In this document: positions 7,422 through 15,963 of the stretch, piece after piece
How positions within the stretch are numbered: the first letter of the stretch is position 1
Layout: each line of letters begins with the position of its first letter
Assembly (NCBI GenBank): GCA_026645575.1
Contig: JAPKMW010000089.1
Location: 1 to 50,654, forward strand
DNA from: Caldilineaceae bacterium
GTDB taxonomy: Bacteria; Chloroflexota; Anaerolineae; Caldilineales; Caldilineaceae
Length of the DNA stretch: 50,654 nucleotides
Direction: 5' to 3'
Made by a program: the position numbers and the translations under genes
The notes under the pieces: generated by a model
Database searches by the model: none
What the model saw: only the letters and a program-made list of their open reading frames with translations
Told to the model about the DNA's origin: nothing

Positions 7422-9857
7422 TTACTCTTCTCCGCGCCAAAGCCAGCGCAACGCGGCGGGACTCGGCGCTTCTTCTTCTAATAGCAAATCCAGTTCTCGC
7501 TGCAAAAGCTGGGTCAGACGCCCTTTGAGTTGCCGATAGACCGGAACGGTCGGTAACCGGTCAAAACAGACGATGAGATGCAGCAATGGGGTCGTTATCT
7601 CCTGTGCGCCTACGCCTAGGGCCGTGACGCCATACTGTTGCGCGAGATCAGTTCGGTGGGGCAGCAGCGTGCTTTGTAGCGTTTCGGCAGCTAATTCCTC
7701 TGTCGCTGCCGGCGGGGGCGCTTGTTCTGCCAGGTAGTAATAGGTGCCGCGCCCTTTGCCATCGACGGCTAGCACCCCTTTTTCGACTAATGCTGTCAGG
7801 CGACGGGTGGCCGTGGCGCGGCTGATGACAACGGCGTCCATGAGCCGTTTGGGGGTGATGGTGCGTTCCGCCTGCACCAGGGCCACCACCGCTTGTTCAT
7901 CGGCATCCAGGAAGGGCAAAGAATGCGCAACCGGCTGACCGGCAGGCTGGAGAGTGGTTAAGTGCACACGGGCTTTCTCCTGGGGATCGGGCAGTTGTAG
8001 GGTGTTGCGCAGGGTCAGAAAGAGCGCTTCCTGATCATCAAAATTGTGTTGCCGACAAAGTTGATAACCTGTTTGCCAATGGTCAAGGGCAGCGGTGATG
8101 TTGGTGCGGGCAGCGTAGGCTTCGGCCAGGTTGTAATGGGCTTTAATTGCAATGAGTGGTAAATCAATCGTTTGGCAAATACAGAGCGATTGACGATAAG
8201 CCGCAATCGCCTCCTCGACTTTCTTGTGGAAAAAGTGGGCGACGCCAATATTCAGCCAGGCGACGGCCGTCAACTCTTGATTGCCCAGCTTTTGGTAGAT
8301 GCTCATGGCTTCGGTGTAGGCTGCCGTCGCTGGGCCATACTCGCCCATAGCGCGATAGAGCAAGCCCAGATTGCCCAAGGATTTGGCGACCCGCATCAAA
8401 TCCCCCACCTCTTCGCGCAGGGCCAGGGCGCGCTCGGCATATTGGAGCGCCGGTTGATGCCGCTTCGTTTCCCGGTGCAGGCTGGCCATGGCATCATAAA
8501 TATCAGCGCGTAAGCTCTGGGCGTCGGCGGCAACGACCTGGAGCGCCTGTTGGAGATCGGTTTCCGCCTGTGCCCATTCTTTGCGCAAGCAGTAGAGCCA
8601 TCCGCGATCTTTGAGCAATTCGGCCAGTTCCGGGTCGGTTGGGGCAAAGCGTTCGGCAGCCTGTTGATAATAGCGCAAGGCATGGAGTTGATTACGGCTT
8701 TCATAGAGCTTGCCCATGCGCCGGTAGACGCGCGCCTGTTGGCCCGCTGCCCTTGTCGCCTGGAGGGCTTGGCGACAAGCCGCTAACGCTTCTTCCTGCT
8801 GACCACTGCGCTGAAAGAGATCGCTCACCAACAGATGGACGGTATACTGCTGCTCATCAGCCAGTTGCTTGGGGTCAATTTGTTGAAAAAATTCGATCAA
8901 CTCTTTGATCTGTAATTCATGAATCAACTCCTCGGCCACGGGCAAAAGCAGCCGCACGGCGCGTGCATCTTGCCCAGCGCGCTGCCAGTGGTGGGCGGCG
9001 GGCAAGGGGGCCGCCTCCGCTTCATAATAGGCGGCGATCAAGCGGTGACGCCGCTGGCGATCCGCTTTTGGCTGCCGTTCATAGACAAAGGCGCGCAGCA
9101 GCGGCGCCAACCAGAGGCTGGCCCCCTCATCGCCGGTCAGGAGAAACCGTTGCCCAATCAGTTCGTCCAACAGGAGCGCCGGTTTGTAAAGCGCCTCTTG
9201 CGACGCCAGCTCCAGAAGCAGCGGGCGCGGGAAAATATCGTCAAAGGTGGCGGCAATGGCTAGTAACTGGGCAGCTTCCGGTTGCTTTGCCAATGGCAAC
9301 AGCGCTTCTTGTAAGGCCAACCGTTGCAACTCGCCGTTCGCTTGCCCATCAATCAACTGTTGGCGTAACCGTTCAGCCACGGTGCGAATGGCGCGGTTGC
9401 GCTCATCAAAAAAAGCATCGGCGCTGCTGATGCCGGTCAGCGCGAGCAGGGATTCGGTATAGCGCCCGCCCCCCACAAAGTCATCGGGGTGGAGCGGCTC
9501 CAGATAACGATGGCGCAGGATATTGTAGCGCCACCAGAGCGGGTCGCGCCAGGTGAGGTCATCGAGGGGGCGGTAATCGCCCAAGGGATAGGTTGGCGCG
9601 CCAGGCGCTAGTTGATTGACGACCCATTGCAGCACCAGCCGCAAGCCATGCCCGCGCTCTTCGGCAGTCGGCGAGGCTTCATCTTTGACCAAGGTCGGCG
9701 TCACCAAGGCGGAGTTCGCCAGCGGTGAACGCGACAGCGCTAGCGTACTCTGGTAGTTGCGCAAGGCGTCATTGACCAATTGCGTAAATGATAGCTCCGA
9801 GAGCAGTCCCAGCATCTGACCGCTCGGCGCGGTGGTTAGCCCAGGTGTTGTTGTCAT
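7422..9857 (-). CDS. TPR protein with C-terminal winged helix, in operon with methyltransferase
   Basis: 811 residues. Residues 1-150 are unrecognised. About 150-330 resemble the helical part that follows the NTPase in MalT/LuxR-type STAND regulators (AAHHWQRAG, RLIAAYYEAEA), but no Walker A is visible anywhere. About 350-640 are tetratricopeptide repeats (for example ALRYYQQAAERFAPTD, AKSLGNLGLLYRAMGEYGPA). About 655-720 form a winged helix (TITPKRLMDAVVISRATATRRL, VDGKGRGTYYYL). A 90-residue tail ends the protein. It is probably a DNA-binding regulator that lost or never had the NTPase. It is transcribed with the methyltransferase, whose start is 3 bases downstream. An inverted repeat 15-83 bases before its start may be its own operator. 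Confidence 0.7.
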   Translation of the reverse strand: MTTTPGLTTAPSGQMLGLLSELSFTQLVNDALRNYQSTLALSRSPLANSALVTPTLVKDEASPTAEERGHGLRLVLQWVVNQLAPGAPTYPLGDYRPLDDLTWRDPLWWRYNILRHRYLEPLHPDDFVGGGRYTESLLALTGISSADAFFDERNRAIRTVAERLRQQLIDGQANGELQRLALQEALLPLAKQPEAAQLLAIAATFDDIFPRPLLLELASQEALYKPALLLDELIGQRFLLTGDEGASLWLAPLLRAFVYERQPKADRQRRHRLIAAYYEAEAAPLPAAHHWQRAGQDARAVRLLLPVAEELIHELQIKELIEFFQQIDPKQLADEQQYTVHLLVSDLFQRSGQQEEALAACRQALQATRAAGQQARVYRRMGKLYESRNQLHALRYYQQAAERFAPTDPELAELLKDRGWLYCLRKEWAQAETDLQQALQVVAADAQSLRADIYDAMASLHRETKRHQPALQYAERALALREEVGDLMRVAKSLGNLGLLYRAMGEYGPATAAYTEAMSIYQKLGNQELTAVAWLNIGVAHFFHKKVEEAIAAYRQSLCICQTIDLPLIAIKAHYNLAEAYAARTNITAALDHWQTGYQLCRQHNFDDQEALFLTLRNTLQLPDPQEKARVHLTTLQPAGQPVAHSLPFLDADEQAVVALVQAERTITPKRLMDAVVISRATATRRLTALVEKGVLAVDGKGRGTYYYLAEQAPPPAATEELAAETLQSTLLPHRTDLAQQYGVTALGVGAQEITTPLLHLIVCFDRLPTVPVYRQLKGRLTQLLQRELDLLLEEEAPSPAALRWLWRGEE

Positions 9858-9871
9858 GAATGCTCTTCTTC

Positions 9872-9940
9872 GTCGTTACAAATGCTGGTGGTTGGCGTCG
9901 TAATCATCAATGACGCAATTCTGAGGCGATTTGTAACGAC
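9872..9940. promoter_or_regulatory. 12-bp inverted repeat in front of the TPR/methyltransferase operon
   Basis: GTCGTTACAAAT at 9872-9883 is exactly repeated in reverse complement at 9929-9940, with GCGTC/GACGC (9895-9899, 9912-9916) nested inside. It lies in the intergenic space shared with the divergent protease gene, so it could be a paired operator or a 5' leader structure. Confidence 0.5.
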
Positions 9941-10006
9941 AGTTTGCCAGTAAATTGCCAATTTCTTGCTATACTGAACGCATTACCCGAAAATTTTAGT
10001 CTAGGG

Positions 10007-10055
10007 TCCAGAGTCCAAAGTCCAAAGTCCAGAGTCCAGAGTCCAAAGTCCAGAG
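10007..10055. repeat. Tandem heptamer array, TCCARAG x7
   Basis: Seven uninterrupted 7-base units, alternating TCCAGAG and TCCAAAG. The core AGTCC is the reverse complement of the core GGACT of the next array, 11 bases downstream, so the two blocks can pair. Confidence 0.9.
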
Positions 10056-10065
10056 CCTGTGACCC

Positions 10066-10149
10066 CGGACTGCGGACTACGGACTACGGACTACGGACTG
10101 CGGACTACGGACTGCGGACTACGGACTATGGACTACGGACTATGGACTC
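10066..10149. repeat. Tandem heptamer array, CGGACTR x12
   Basis: Twelve 7-base units (CGGACTA, CGGACTG, with TGGACT variants near the end). The array lies in the leader of the protease gene and ends 29 bases before its ATG. It can be read as protein in one frame (LRTTDYG repeats), but that reading is an artefact of the 7-base period. Confidence 0.9.
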
Positions 10150-10178
10150 TAGACTCATCTCTAGAAGGAGCAGGTTTT

Positions 10179-12755
10179 ATGTGCCGTCATCGTTATCAGC
10201 GACTGCTGCCCATCGTGACCCTGTTGGTCAGCTTTATGATTGTACTCGCGCTTGTGCTTCTGCTCAAGTTGAATCCAACGGCAGTGGCTGCACCTTTACG
10301 CCAGCACGCCGATCAGCATCAAGCCAGCGTGCAAGACGCGGCCACCAATTGTCTTACGGTTGTGAGTGTGCCGGCGCGTGAATGTTTGACATTGGTAAAC
10401 TTCTTCACCAGAACAGAGGGCGTGCAGTGGATTAGCAAAACCAACTGGCTTGCCTTTACCGGCCCCAATGCCCCCTGTGATTGGTACGGCGTCACCTGTC
10501 GCAATGGCCGGGTGAGCGCCCTTGAGCTGCCGCGTAATCAGCTCAGTGGCACCTTACCCAGCATTTTGGGCGAACTGAGCGGGTTGCAACGGCTACGCCT
10601 GGAGAGCAACGCGCTGGCTGGTCGCCTGCCACCCAGCCTCTGCGCCTTGACTGGTCAACTAACCGATGCCAATCTGGGCTACAACCGCCTCTGGAACCAG
10701 CGCTTTAGCGTCGCCCAGTGTATGAAGAGCATCGACCCTGACTGGCAAGCAACCCAAACGCGACCGGTCACCGATTTGCGCGTCACCGAATTTTACACGA
10801 GCGCCCTCAGCTTACGTTGGACGCCGCTTCCCTACACTGCGGACGGGGGCTACTATGAAATTGCCATTGCCACGACGCCAGGCGGCCCCTACCTGGTTCA
10901 TGGGCAGACCAGCGACAAAAGTGCGTCCACCTATTATATCGATGGCCTGACCCCTGGCGTCGCCTACTACATCCAGGTGCGCAGCTATACCCCCGCGCAC
11001 AGCAACCATCCCATCGCCTTGCGCAGCGGTCCCGCTGAGACAGCCGGCGTGACGATTGCCCTTACTGGGCGCGTGTTGGTAGCAGCCTACTTCCCGGCGG
11101 ATAATGATCTCGCCAGTGAAATTGGCTATGTGGTCGAACGGATGCGGCTGGGAACGGCGCGCAACCCGAATGTTCAGGTTGTATTATTGGTGGATGGTCG
11201 CAAACAGGGGGATACCAAGGTGATGGAGATTGCCCGTGGTCAAATCGCCCAGACCGACGCCGTCATGCAGCGCTGGGGTGTCACGGAACTCGACACCGCC
11301 AAACCGGCGGTCCTCGCCTGGTTTCTCCAGTATGCGCGCAGCCGCTTCCCATCGACGCGGACGGTGGCTGCCTTATTGGGCCACGGCATTCCCCCGGCGC
11401 CTGAAGTCAGTTGGGGCGATGCATTACAAGCTGCCGCCGCCACTGATCGGACAGGGGACGAAATTCCGCCGCTGCCGCAAGAACATGATTTTACCCCTTC
11501 AGATGTGACTGATCGCGGCTATATGAGTACGGTCGATGTGGGGAAAGCACTGCTGGCAGCCACCAACAATGGCGCCAATCCCTTTGACCTGGTCTACTTT
11601 GATCAATGTTTCCAGGGCAATCTCGATGCCCTTTACGAAGTGCGGCAGACGGCCAAGGTCTTTGTTGCCTCGCCCAACTATGCTTGGCTAACGGCAGCCT
11701 ACCATCGTTACCTGACCGCCTTTACGCCCACCAGCACACCGGAAGAGATGGCCACTGCAATTATCAATCGCTATCAATTTACGTTGAATGCGGAGCATCC
11801 CAATACGATCTTTTGGGTGCGGGGTAGTGATATTGCTGCCATCAGCGAGGCGGTGAGCAAATTGGGCAATGCCTTACGCAAGGCCACCATCGCCGGAGAG
11901 ACCGAGCCGATTGTCGCGGCTGTACAACAGAGCAAATATGTGGACACGACCCAGTGTGGCGAGCAAAATCTGCAACTCGCCCCGCCCGACGAGTTGATCG
12001 GTCTGGAGACCTTTGGGCAAAATCTCTTTACTAACTTTGGCCCCAGTGACCCGCATGGCGTTGTGGATGCGCTGACCGAATTGCGCACTGCCATGACCGG
12101 AATCCAGAAGCTTAGCCGCGTCGGCAGCCCCTACCTGGCGCCAGAGGAGCAGTGGGACTATCGCGACAGCATCACCGTCCTGGCCCCCTTGCGCCGTGAG
12201 TCCCGGTCGGCAGTAGCCTGGCGCGCCAGTGTCTACCGCAGCGATGCGCCCTTTACCGCGACCTGGACGATTAACCCGACGCAGCCCATCACTGTCACCG
12301 AAAGTCTGGCTTTTGCCCGTGACGGCCAATGGGACGACTTCCTGGCGACCTGGTTTACCAATCTGTCGCCCACGGTCGGCGCCTGGTGCAACTATATCCC
12401 GCCGACCCAGGTGCTGGTGGAGGAGAGCGAACCGTTGACATTGACGGCGGCGTTGAGCAGCGTCGTGGCCGCCGGCAACGTCGCCCTTACCTGGACGCCG
12501 GCTGATGATACTTCCGTCATTGACTATCGACTGGATCAGCTTGGCCCCTATGAAGTGAACTGGGTATCACGAGAAACAGTCGGCATCACCCAAACGGCAA
12601 CGGCCTTGGTCGGATTGGCGCCGGGTCGCTACCACTTCCGTCTCGCCGGGCGCAATGAGGAAAATGAAGTAGCGGCGCAGTCGAACGAAGTGGTGATCGA
12701 CGTGCCGACGCCCACGGTGGACCGTCGCCTCTTTCTCCCGTTGATCCAACGATAG
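10179..12755 (+). CDS. Secreted LRR-FnIII clostripain-like (C11) protease
   Basis: 858 residues from the ATG at 10179, which has AAGGAG 8 bases upstream; the frame extends 5' only through the heptamer repeat. A signal anchor spans about residues 8-32. Residues 65-170 are plant-type leucine-rich repeats (NQLSGTLPSILGELSGLQRL). About 196-285 form a fibronectin-III domain. From about 295 comes a peptidase C11 domain with His402 in LLGHG and Cys477 in FDQCFQGN as the likely dyad. C11 enzymes cleave after Arg or Lys and usually self-activate. A second beta-sandwich ends the protein. It is probably exported or cell-surface, acting on proteins outside the cell or in signalling. Clostripain homologues are common in Chloroflexota; the LRR fusion is less usual. 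Confidence 0.8.
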   Translation: MCRHRYQRLLPIVTLLVSFMIVLALVLLLKLNPTAVAAPLRQHADQHQASVQDAATNCLTVVSVPARECLTLVNFFTRTEGVQWISKTNWLAFTGPNAPCDWYGVTCRNGRVSALELPRNQLSGTLPSILGELSGLQRLRLESNALAGRLPPSLCALTGQLTDANLGYNRLWNQRFSVAQCMKSIDPDWQATQTRPVTDLRVTEFYTSALSLRWTPLPYTADGGYYEIAIATTPGGPYLVHGQTSDKSASTYYIDGLTPGVAYYIQVRSYTPAHSNHPIALRSGPAETAGVTIALTGRVLVAAYFPADNDLASEIGYVVERMRLGTARNPNVQVVLLVDGRKQGDTKVMEIARGQIAQTDAVMQRWGVTELDTAKPAVLAWFLQYARSRFPSTRTVAALLGHGIPPAPEVSWGDALQAAAATDRTGDEIPPLPQEHDFTPSDVTDRGYMSTVDVGKALLAATNNGANPFDLVYFDQCFQGNLDALYEVRQTAKVFVASPNYAWLTAAYHRYLTAFTPTSTPEEMATAIINRYQFTLNAEHPNTIFWVRGSDIAAISEAVSKLGNALRKATIAGETEPIVAAVQQSKYVDTTQCGEQNLQLAPPDELIGLETFGQNLFTNFGPSDPHGVVDALTELRTAMTGIQKLSRVGSPYLAPEEQWDYRDSITVLAPLRRESRSAVAWRASVYRSDAPFTATWTINPTQPITVTESLAFARDGQWDDFLATWFTNLSPTVGAWCNYIPPTQVLVEESEPLTLTAALSSVVAAGNVALTWTPADDTSVIDYRLDQLGPYEVNWVSRETVGITQTATALVGLAPGRYHFRLAGRNEENEVAAQSNEVVIDVPTPTVDRRLFLPLIQR

Positions 12756-12855
12756 CGCTTTGTCATTTACCAAGCCAGGGCAAGCAGCGTTTCCCTCTAC
12801 CCTGATTGCCCTGGCGCCGCTCCGCTTTCTGCTACACACATCGGATCATGCTGCC

Positions 12856-13212
12856 ATGCCCGACTTCCGCCACTTGCCGCTTAGGCAACTGATTCACTAC
12901 TGCCCATCCCTCTTGCAGACCACGACGGCCGAGAACCGTAGCGCCTGGGTCGAACTTTACCGGCGCGCCCTGGTTGAACAGAATGGAGCGGCCTGGGATG
13001 CGCTGATGATGCGGCTTTGGCCGGCCATCCTCTACTGGATCTACAATCGCGCCCCGGACGTATCGCCGTCCGCTGCTGAGCGATTCGCGCAACAGACCAT
13101 CAGCGAATTTCAACGCCAACAGGTTACATCCACCGCCGATTCTGCTTTGCTGACCTACGACCAACTGTTGATGAACTTACAGCGGTTGATCGAGCAGGTG
13201 CTGGAGCAATAA
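12856..13212 (+). CDS. Small sigma-factor-region-2-like protein without region 4
   Basis: 118 residues from the ATG at 12856; a TTG at 12760 in the same frame is possible but adds an unlikely leader. The sequence AWVELYRRALVEQNGAAWDALMMRLWPAILYWIYN followed by AAERFAQQTISEFQ looks like region 2 of ECF sigma factors common in Chloroflexota (the usual form reads AWEALYRQY...LV.W and a Phe/Trp-rich promoter-melting helix). No sigma region 4 helix-turn-helix follows; the protein ends in a Leu-rich helix (NLQRLIEQVLEQ). It may be a degenerate sigma or a sigma/anti-sigma interaction domain. It lies 100 bases downstream of the protease gene, possibly in the same transcript. Confidence 0.45.
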   Translation: MPDFRHLPLRQLIHYCPSLLQTTTAENRSAWVELYRRALVEQNGAAWDALMMRLWPAILYWIYNRAPDVSPSAAERFAQQTISEFQRQQVTSTADSALLTYDQLLMNLQRLIEQVLEQ

Positions 13213-13380
13213 TGTCAATCCCACCTTTATTGTAGCAAGCGTTGTTGCACGAAATGGTACAGGGTTGGTACACATTTGCCTCTTGCGTTGCGCCCGTTTT
13301 GCGCGATAGTGACAGCAACGCAAAAGTTTCGTCGGAACAATTGCCTACCCATTCCTGTCCAATGGTCATTCGTCTTCATG

Positions 13381-13413
13381 CTGATCTGTATAAACATACT
13401 GATTTGTATAAAG
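13381..13413 (+). repeat. Two 15-base direct repeats at the start of the DUF4349 gene
   Basis: CTGATCTGTATAAAC (13381-13395) and CTGATTTGTATAAAG (13399-13413), an 18-base period, with the second copy running into the ribosome binding site. Both carry TATAAA-like cores and may be promoter elements or a regulator's tandem site. Confidence 0.45.
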
Positions 13414-13422
13414 GAGTTTTTT

Positions 13423-14382
13423 ATGCAACGATTGCTCTCTGCTCTATTCGTTCTATTCATCCTTGGCGCTTTGGTGGGTTGCGGGGCGCCAGTCGCGGCC
13501 CCTGCTGGCGGTGGAAGCGCCGCTGCTGCCGAGCAACCAGCCTCTGCTGTTGCATTTTCCCATACCGATAGCAGCGCTGCCGGCGCCGCCCCAATGAATA
13601 TAGCTGTTGCCCCGGCGGAAGCGCCGGCGGCGGAGGGCAGTAGCCAAGTTAGCCAGCCGGTCTCTGATTCAGCCACCTCAGTTCTCGACAGTCGCAAGAT
13701 AATCCGTAATGCTTATGTGCGGATCGAAGCGCAAGATGTAGTGAGCGCGCTCAATACCGCCACCCGGCTGAGTGAACAGGTGGGTGGTTATGTGGTCACG
13801 GCGCGTTCCTGGCGCGCCGGCGACTTGCCCTACGCCACGTTGAGCTTTGCCGTGCCGGTGGATCGTTTTGAGGAAGCGCTGACCCAAACACGCACCCTGG
13901 GCGAAGTGCAGGATGAAAATGTCACTAGCCAGGATGTGACCGGCCAATTTGTCGATCTGGAAGCGCGCATTGCCAATCTGGAAGCCACCGCCGAACGCAT
14001 TCGTGGCTTTCTGGATGAGACCAAGACTGTGGCCGAAGCGCTCAATGTCAACCGTGAATTGTCAACCATCGAGAGCGAGTTGGAGGTGTTGAAAGGCCAA
14101 CGCAACACCTTGTCACAGCAAACTTCCTTCTCGACCGTCAACATCGAGTTTATCCCCGTGCCACCGGTGGTGACGACTGGGGAAGTGCTGGAAACCGTGC
14201 AAAGCTGGTCGCCACTGCACACCTTTAACGATGCGCTCGATGTTCTCCTAACGCTCGCCCGCGCCGGCATCGATCTGGCGATCTGGGGGCTGACCATCGG
14301 CTTGCCGCTGTTGCTGATCTTGGGGTTGCTCTGGTGGCTTATCCGCCGCTTGTTTGGCCTTCGGGCGCGCGTGGCAGCCTAA
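13423..14382 (+). CDS. DUF4349 lipoprotein with C-terminal membrane helix
   Basis: 319 residues from the ATG at 13423, preceded by AAGGAG. The lipobox LVGC puts the lipidated Cys at residue 20. An Ala/Gly/Pro-rich linker follows, then the DUF4349 domain (from about residue 85: KIIRNAYVRIEAQDV, GGYVVTARSWRA, FAVPVDRFEEAL, VTSQDVTGQFVDLEARIANLEATAERI) with its central coiled coil. A transmembrane helix near the C-terminus (IWGLTIGLPLLLILGLLWWLI) and a basic tail end it. DUF4349 proteins are envelope proteins of unknown role, often near stress or sigma genes. The small sigma-like gene just upstream fits that habit. Confidence 0.85.
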   Translation: MQRLLSALFVLFILGALVGCGAPVAAPAGGGSAAAAEQPASAVAFSHTDSSAAGAAPMNIAVAPAEAPAAEGSSQVSQPVSDSATSVLDSRKIIRNAYVRIEAQDVVSALNTATRLSEQVGGYVVTARSWRAGDLPYATLSFAVPVDRFEEALTQTRTLGEVQDENVTSQDVTGQFVDLEARIANLEATAERIRGFLDETKTVAEALNVNRELSTIESELEVLKGQRNTLSQQTSFSTVNIEFIPVPPVVTTGEVLETVQSWSPLHTFNDALDVLLTLARAGIDLAIWGLTIGLPLLLILGLLWWLIRRLFGLRARVAA

Positions 14383-14609
14383 GATAATTTGAATTAACGA
14401 AGAGGTAGAGCTAGAGAGATTCAGGCACGCAATCTCTCTAGCTCAAATGTACAAATTGTTTACCGTCACCCGATAGTTCAACCTGAAATCAAAGCACGTG
14501 GCGATGGTTCAAAGGTATCACCATTTACAAACAGCGGTTTTGCTCCCTGATGGGACGTGTGATATAAGAAAAGAATGCACATCGTTTCATTGAAAGTAAT
14601 CTTTCACCG

Positions 14610-15017
14610 ATGCTACGACCAATTCGCAATGAAGAAGATTACGAAACTGCCTTAGAAGAGATTGAGGCGTTATGGGAAGCCACCCCAGGAACACCGGAAG
14701 CTGATCGCCTGGATCTGTTGGTGCTGCTGGTCGAAGCCTACGAAGCCGAGCATTACCCCATTCCAGACCCCGATCCAATTGCGTTGATCTTGCATGTGAT
14801 GGACGCCCGCGGCTTGACACGGTGCGATATGGAACCATACTTGGGGTCACGGGCGCGGGTCTCGGAAATTCTCAATCGGAAACGACCATTGTCGCTCGAA
14901 ATGATCCGCAAGTTGCAAAGCGGGCTGGGTTTGCCCGCTGATGTGTTGGTGCAACCGTATCCGCTCCAAAGGGATGGTGTGCCTGGCTCAAAACAAAGGC
15001 AGCCAGCGCCAGCCTAA
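14610..15017 (+). CDS. higA: HigA-type antitoxin (XRE family), no cognate toxin seen
   Basis: 135 residues. The N-terminus MLRPIRNEEDYETALEEIEALW is the typical HigA opening. An XRE helix-turn-helix covers about residues 57-112 (LILHVMDARGLTRCDMEPYLGSRARVSEILN, LSLEMIRKLQSGLGLP). HigA binds the HigB ribosome-dependent mRNase and represses the operon. A complete higB is absent: upstream there is only a 26-codon frame at 14575-14655 starting MHIVSLK, which resembles a HigB N-terminus. It is either a solitary regulator or a relic. It marks the start of a stretch with AT-rich, mobile-looking genes. Confidence 0.8.
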   Translation: MLRPIRNEEDYETALEEIEALWEATPGTPEADRLDLLVLLVEAYEAEHYPIPDPDPIALILHVMDARGLTRCDMEPYLGSRARVSEILNRKRPLSLEMIRKLQSGLGLPADVLVQPYPLQRDGVPGSKQRQPAPA

Positions 15018-15128
15018 ACCAATTTTCCTTTGTTTCCCACTTAGCCCAGCCGTAGTAAAGCAGGTCCAAATCTGGCAAGTTGGCAAGCTGCCACATAGAA
15101 AGCTCTATAGTTTTTGCTGTATTAAATA

Positions 15129-15887
15129 ATGGAATTAATAATGATCCCTGATACCAATAAAATGATAAAAATTGCTGAGACTCGGCTAAAATTCCAAGGA
15201 AATTATGAACCTAAACTTAGAAGTCTAGTCGAAACGAGAACAAAACAATTGGGCTTTGCTAACGACGAACGCAAAGCTGCATTAAAATCAATTGATGCAC
15301 TTATCTGGAAATTAACTGCTGCTGGAATACACATGGAACGGCTGTGGGAGTATAGAGAATCAGCGACTTTACAACATTTATTGGAAAGTGTTAATCAGTA
15401 CAATTTTGAACCTAAACGTTTTACAGACAAAGAGGTTACCTATCTGACCATTGAATTTGAAGCATATTTAGTTCAAGCACGAGCATTTATCAATGTCGCT
15501 CAAATTCATACTTTAGATGCATGTCGTATTCAATTTGGCGGCCAACTAACTAACGAAAAATATGAAAAAGCTGTTCAAGGTGCACCTCCAGAGGTTAGCA
15601 ACAGATTAGCTAGCGCGTATAATTTTTTCGCAAACGAAGTATTTGGTGATGGAAAGTGGGGATCTCTTTTGAAGAGCTTGCGAGATCGAGTTGTCCATTT
15701 TGATCGCATAAGACCTTCTGTATCAGAGAATGCTGATACAGAAGGTCTTACGGTGACAGGATTAACTCTTGAGCGATTAGCTCAGGAGTTTGAAAATGGA
15801 CAATATGAATTATTTCTAAATGTAATCGCTCCAATTTGGGAGCGAAAGTGGATTGCTGGTGCTAATATTCCTGGGATGTGGGAGTAA
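15129..15887 (+). CDS. AT-rich HEPN-like protein of unknown function
   Basis: 252 residues, mostly helical, with AT-rich codons unlike most of the window. The segment LKSLRDRVVHFD holds R185-D186-x-x-x-H190, matching the R(N/D)xxxH signature of HEPN-fold RNases and of HEPN scaffolds in toxin-antitoxin and abortive-infection systems. No other catalytic motif was seen and no domain was recognised with certainty. Right after the motif, the codons for about residues 194-208 are made of a perfect 17-bp inverted repeat. Neighbours are an orphan HigA gene upstream and a convergent STAND ATPase downstream. I infer a possible defence role; it remains a hypothetical protein. Confidence 0.55.
   Translation: MELIMIPDTNKMIKIAETRLKFQGNYEPKLRSLVETRTKQLGFANDERKAALKSIDALIWKLTAAGIHMERLWEYRESATLQHLLESVNQYNFEPKRFTDKEVTYLTIEFEAYLVQARAFINVAQIHTLDACRIQFGGQLTNEKYEKAVQGAPPEVSNRLASAYNFFANEVFGDGKWGSLLKSLRDRVVHFDRIRPSVSENADTEGLTVTGLTLERLAQEFENGQYELFLNVIAPIWERKWIAGANIPGMWE
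15709..15750. repeat. Perfect 17-bp inverted repeat inside the HEPN-like gene
   Basis: Left arm 15709-15725 (TAAGACCTTCTGTATCA), loop 15726-15733 (GAGAATGC), right arm 15734-15750, exact reverse complement. Such a stable hairpin inside coding sequence is rare. It keeps the reading frame open. Confidence 0.9.
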
Positions 15888-15963
15888 GTCTCTCCTATTG
15901 GGGCAGTGGGTGGCATCAGTGGAGGATAAAATACAACTTGCATGTGTTAGTGTGAAGAGATTT

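Noticed and set aside
10007..10149. Heptamer arrays as a CRISPR array
   Set aside because: Units are 7 bases with no spacers and no cas genes are nearby.
10059..10178. N-terminal LRTTDYG repeat extension of the protease
   Set aside because: It is only the 7-base tandem DNA repeat read as protein. The ATG at 10179 has an AAGGAG site and begins a proper signal anchor.
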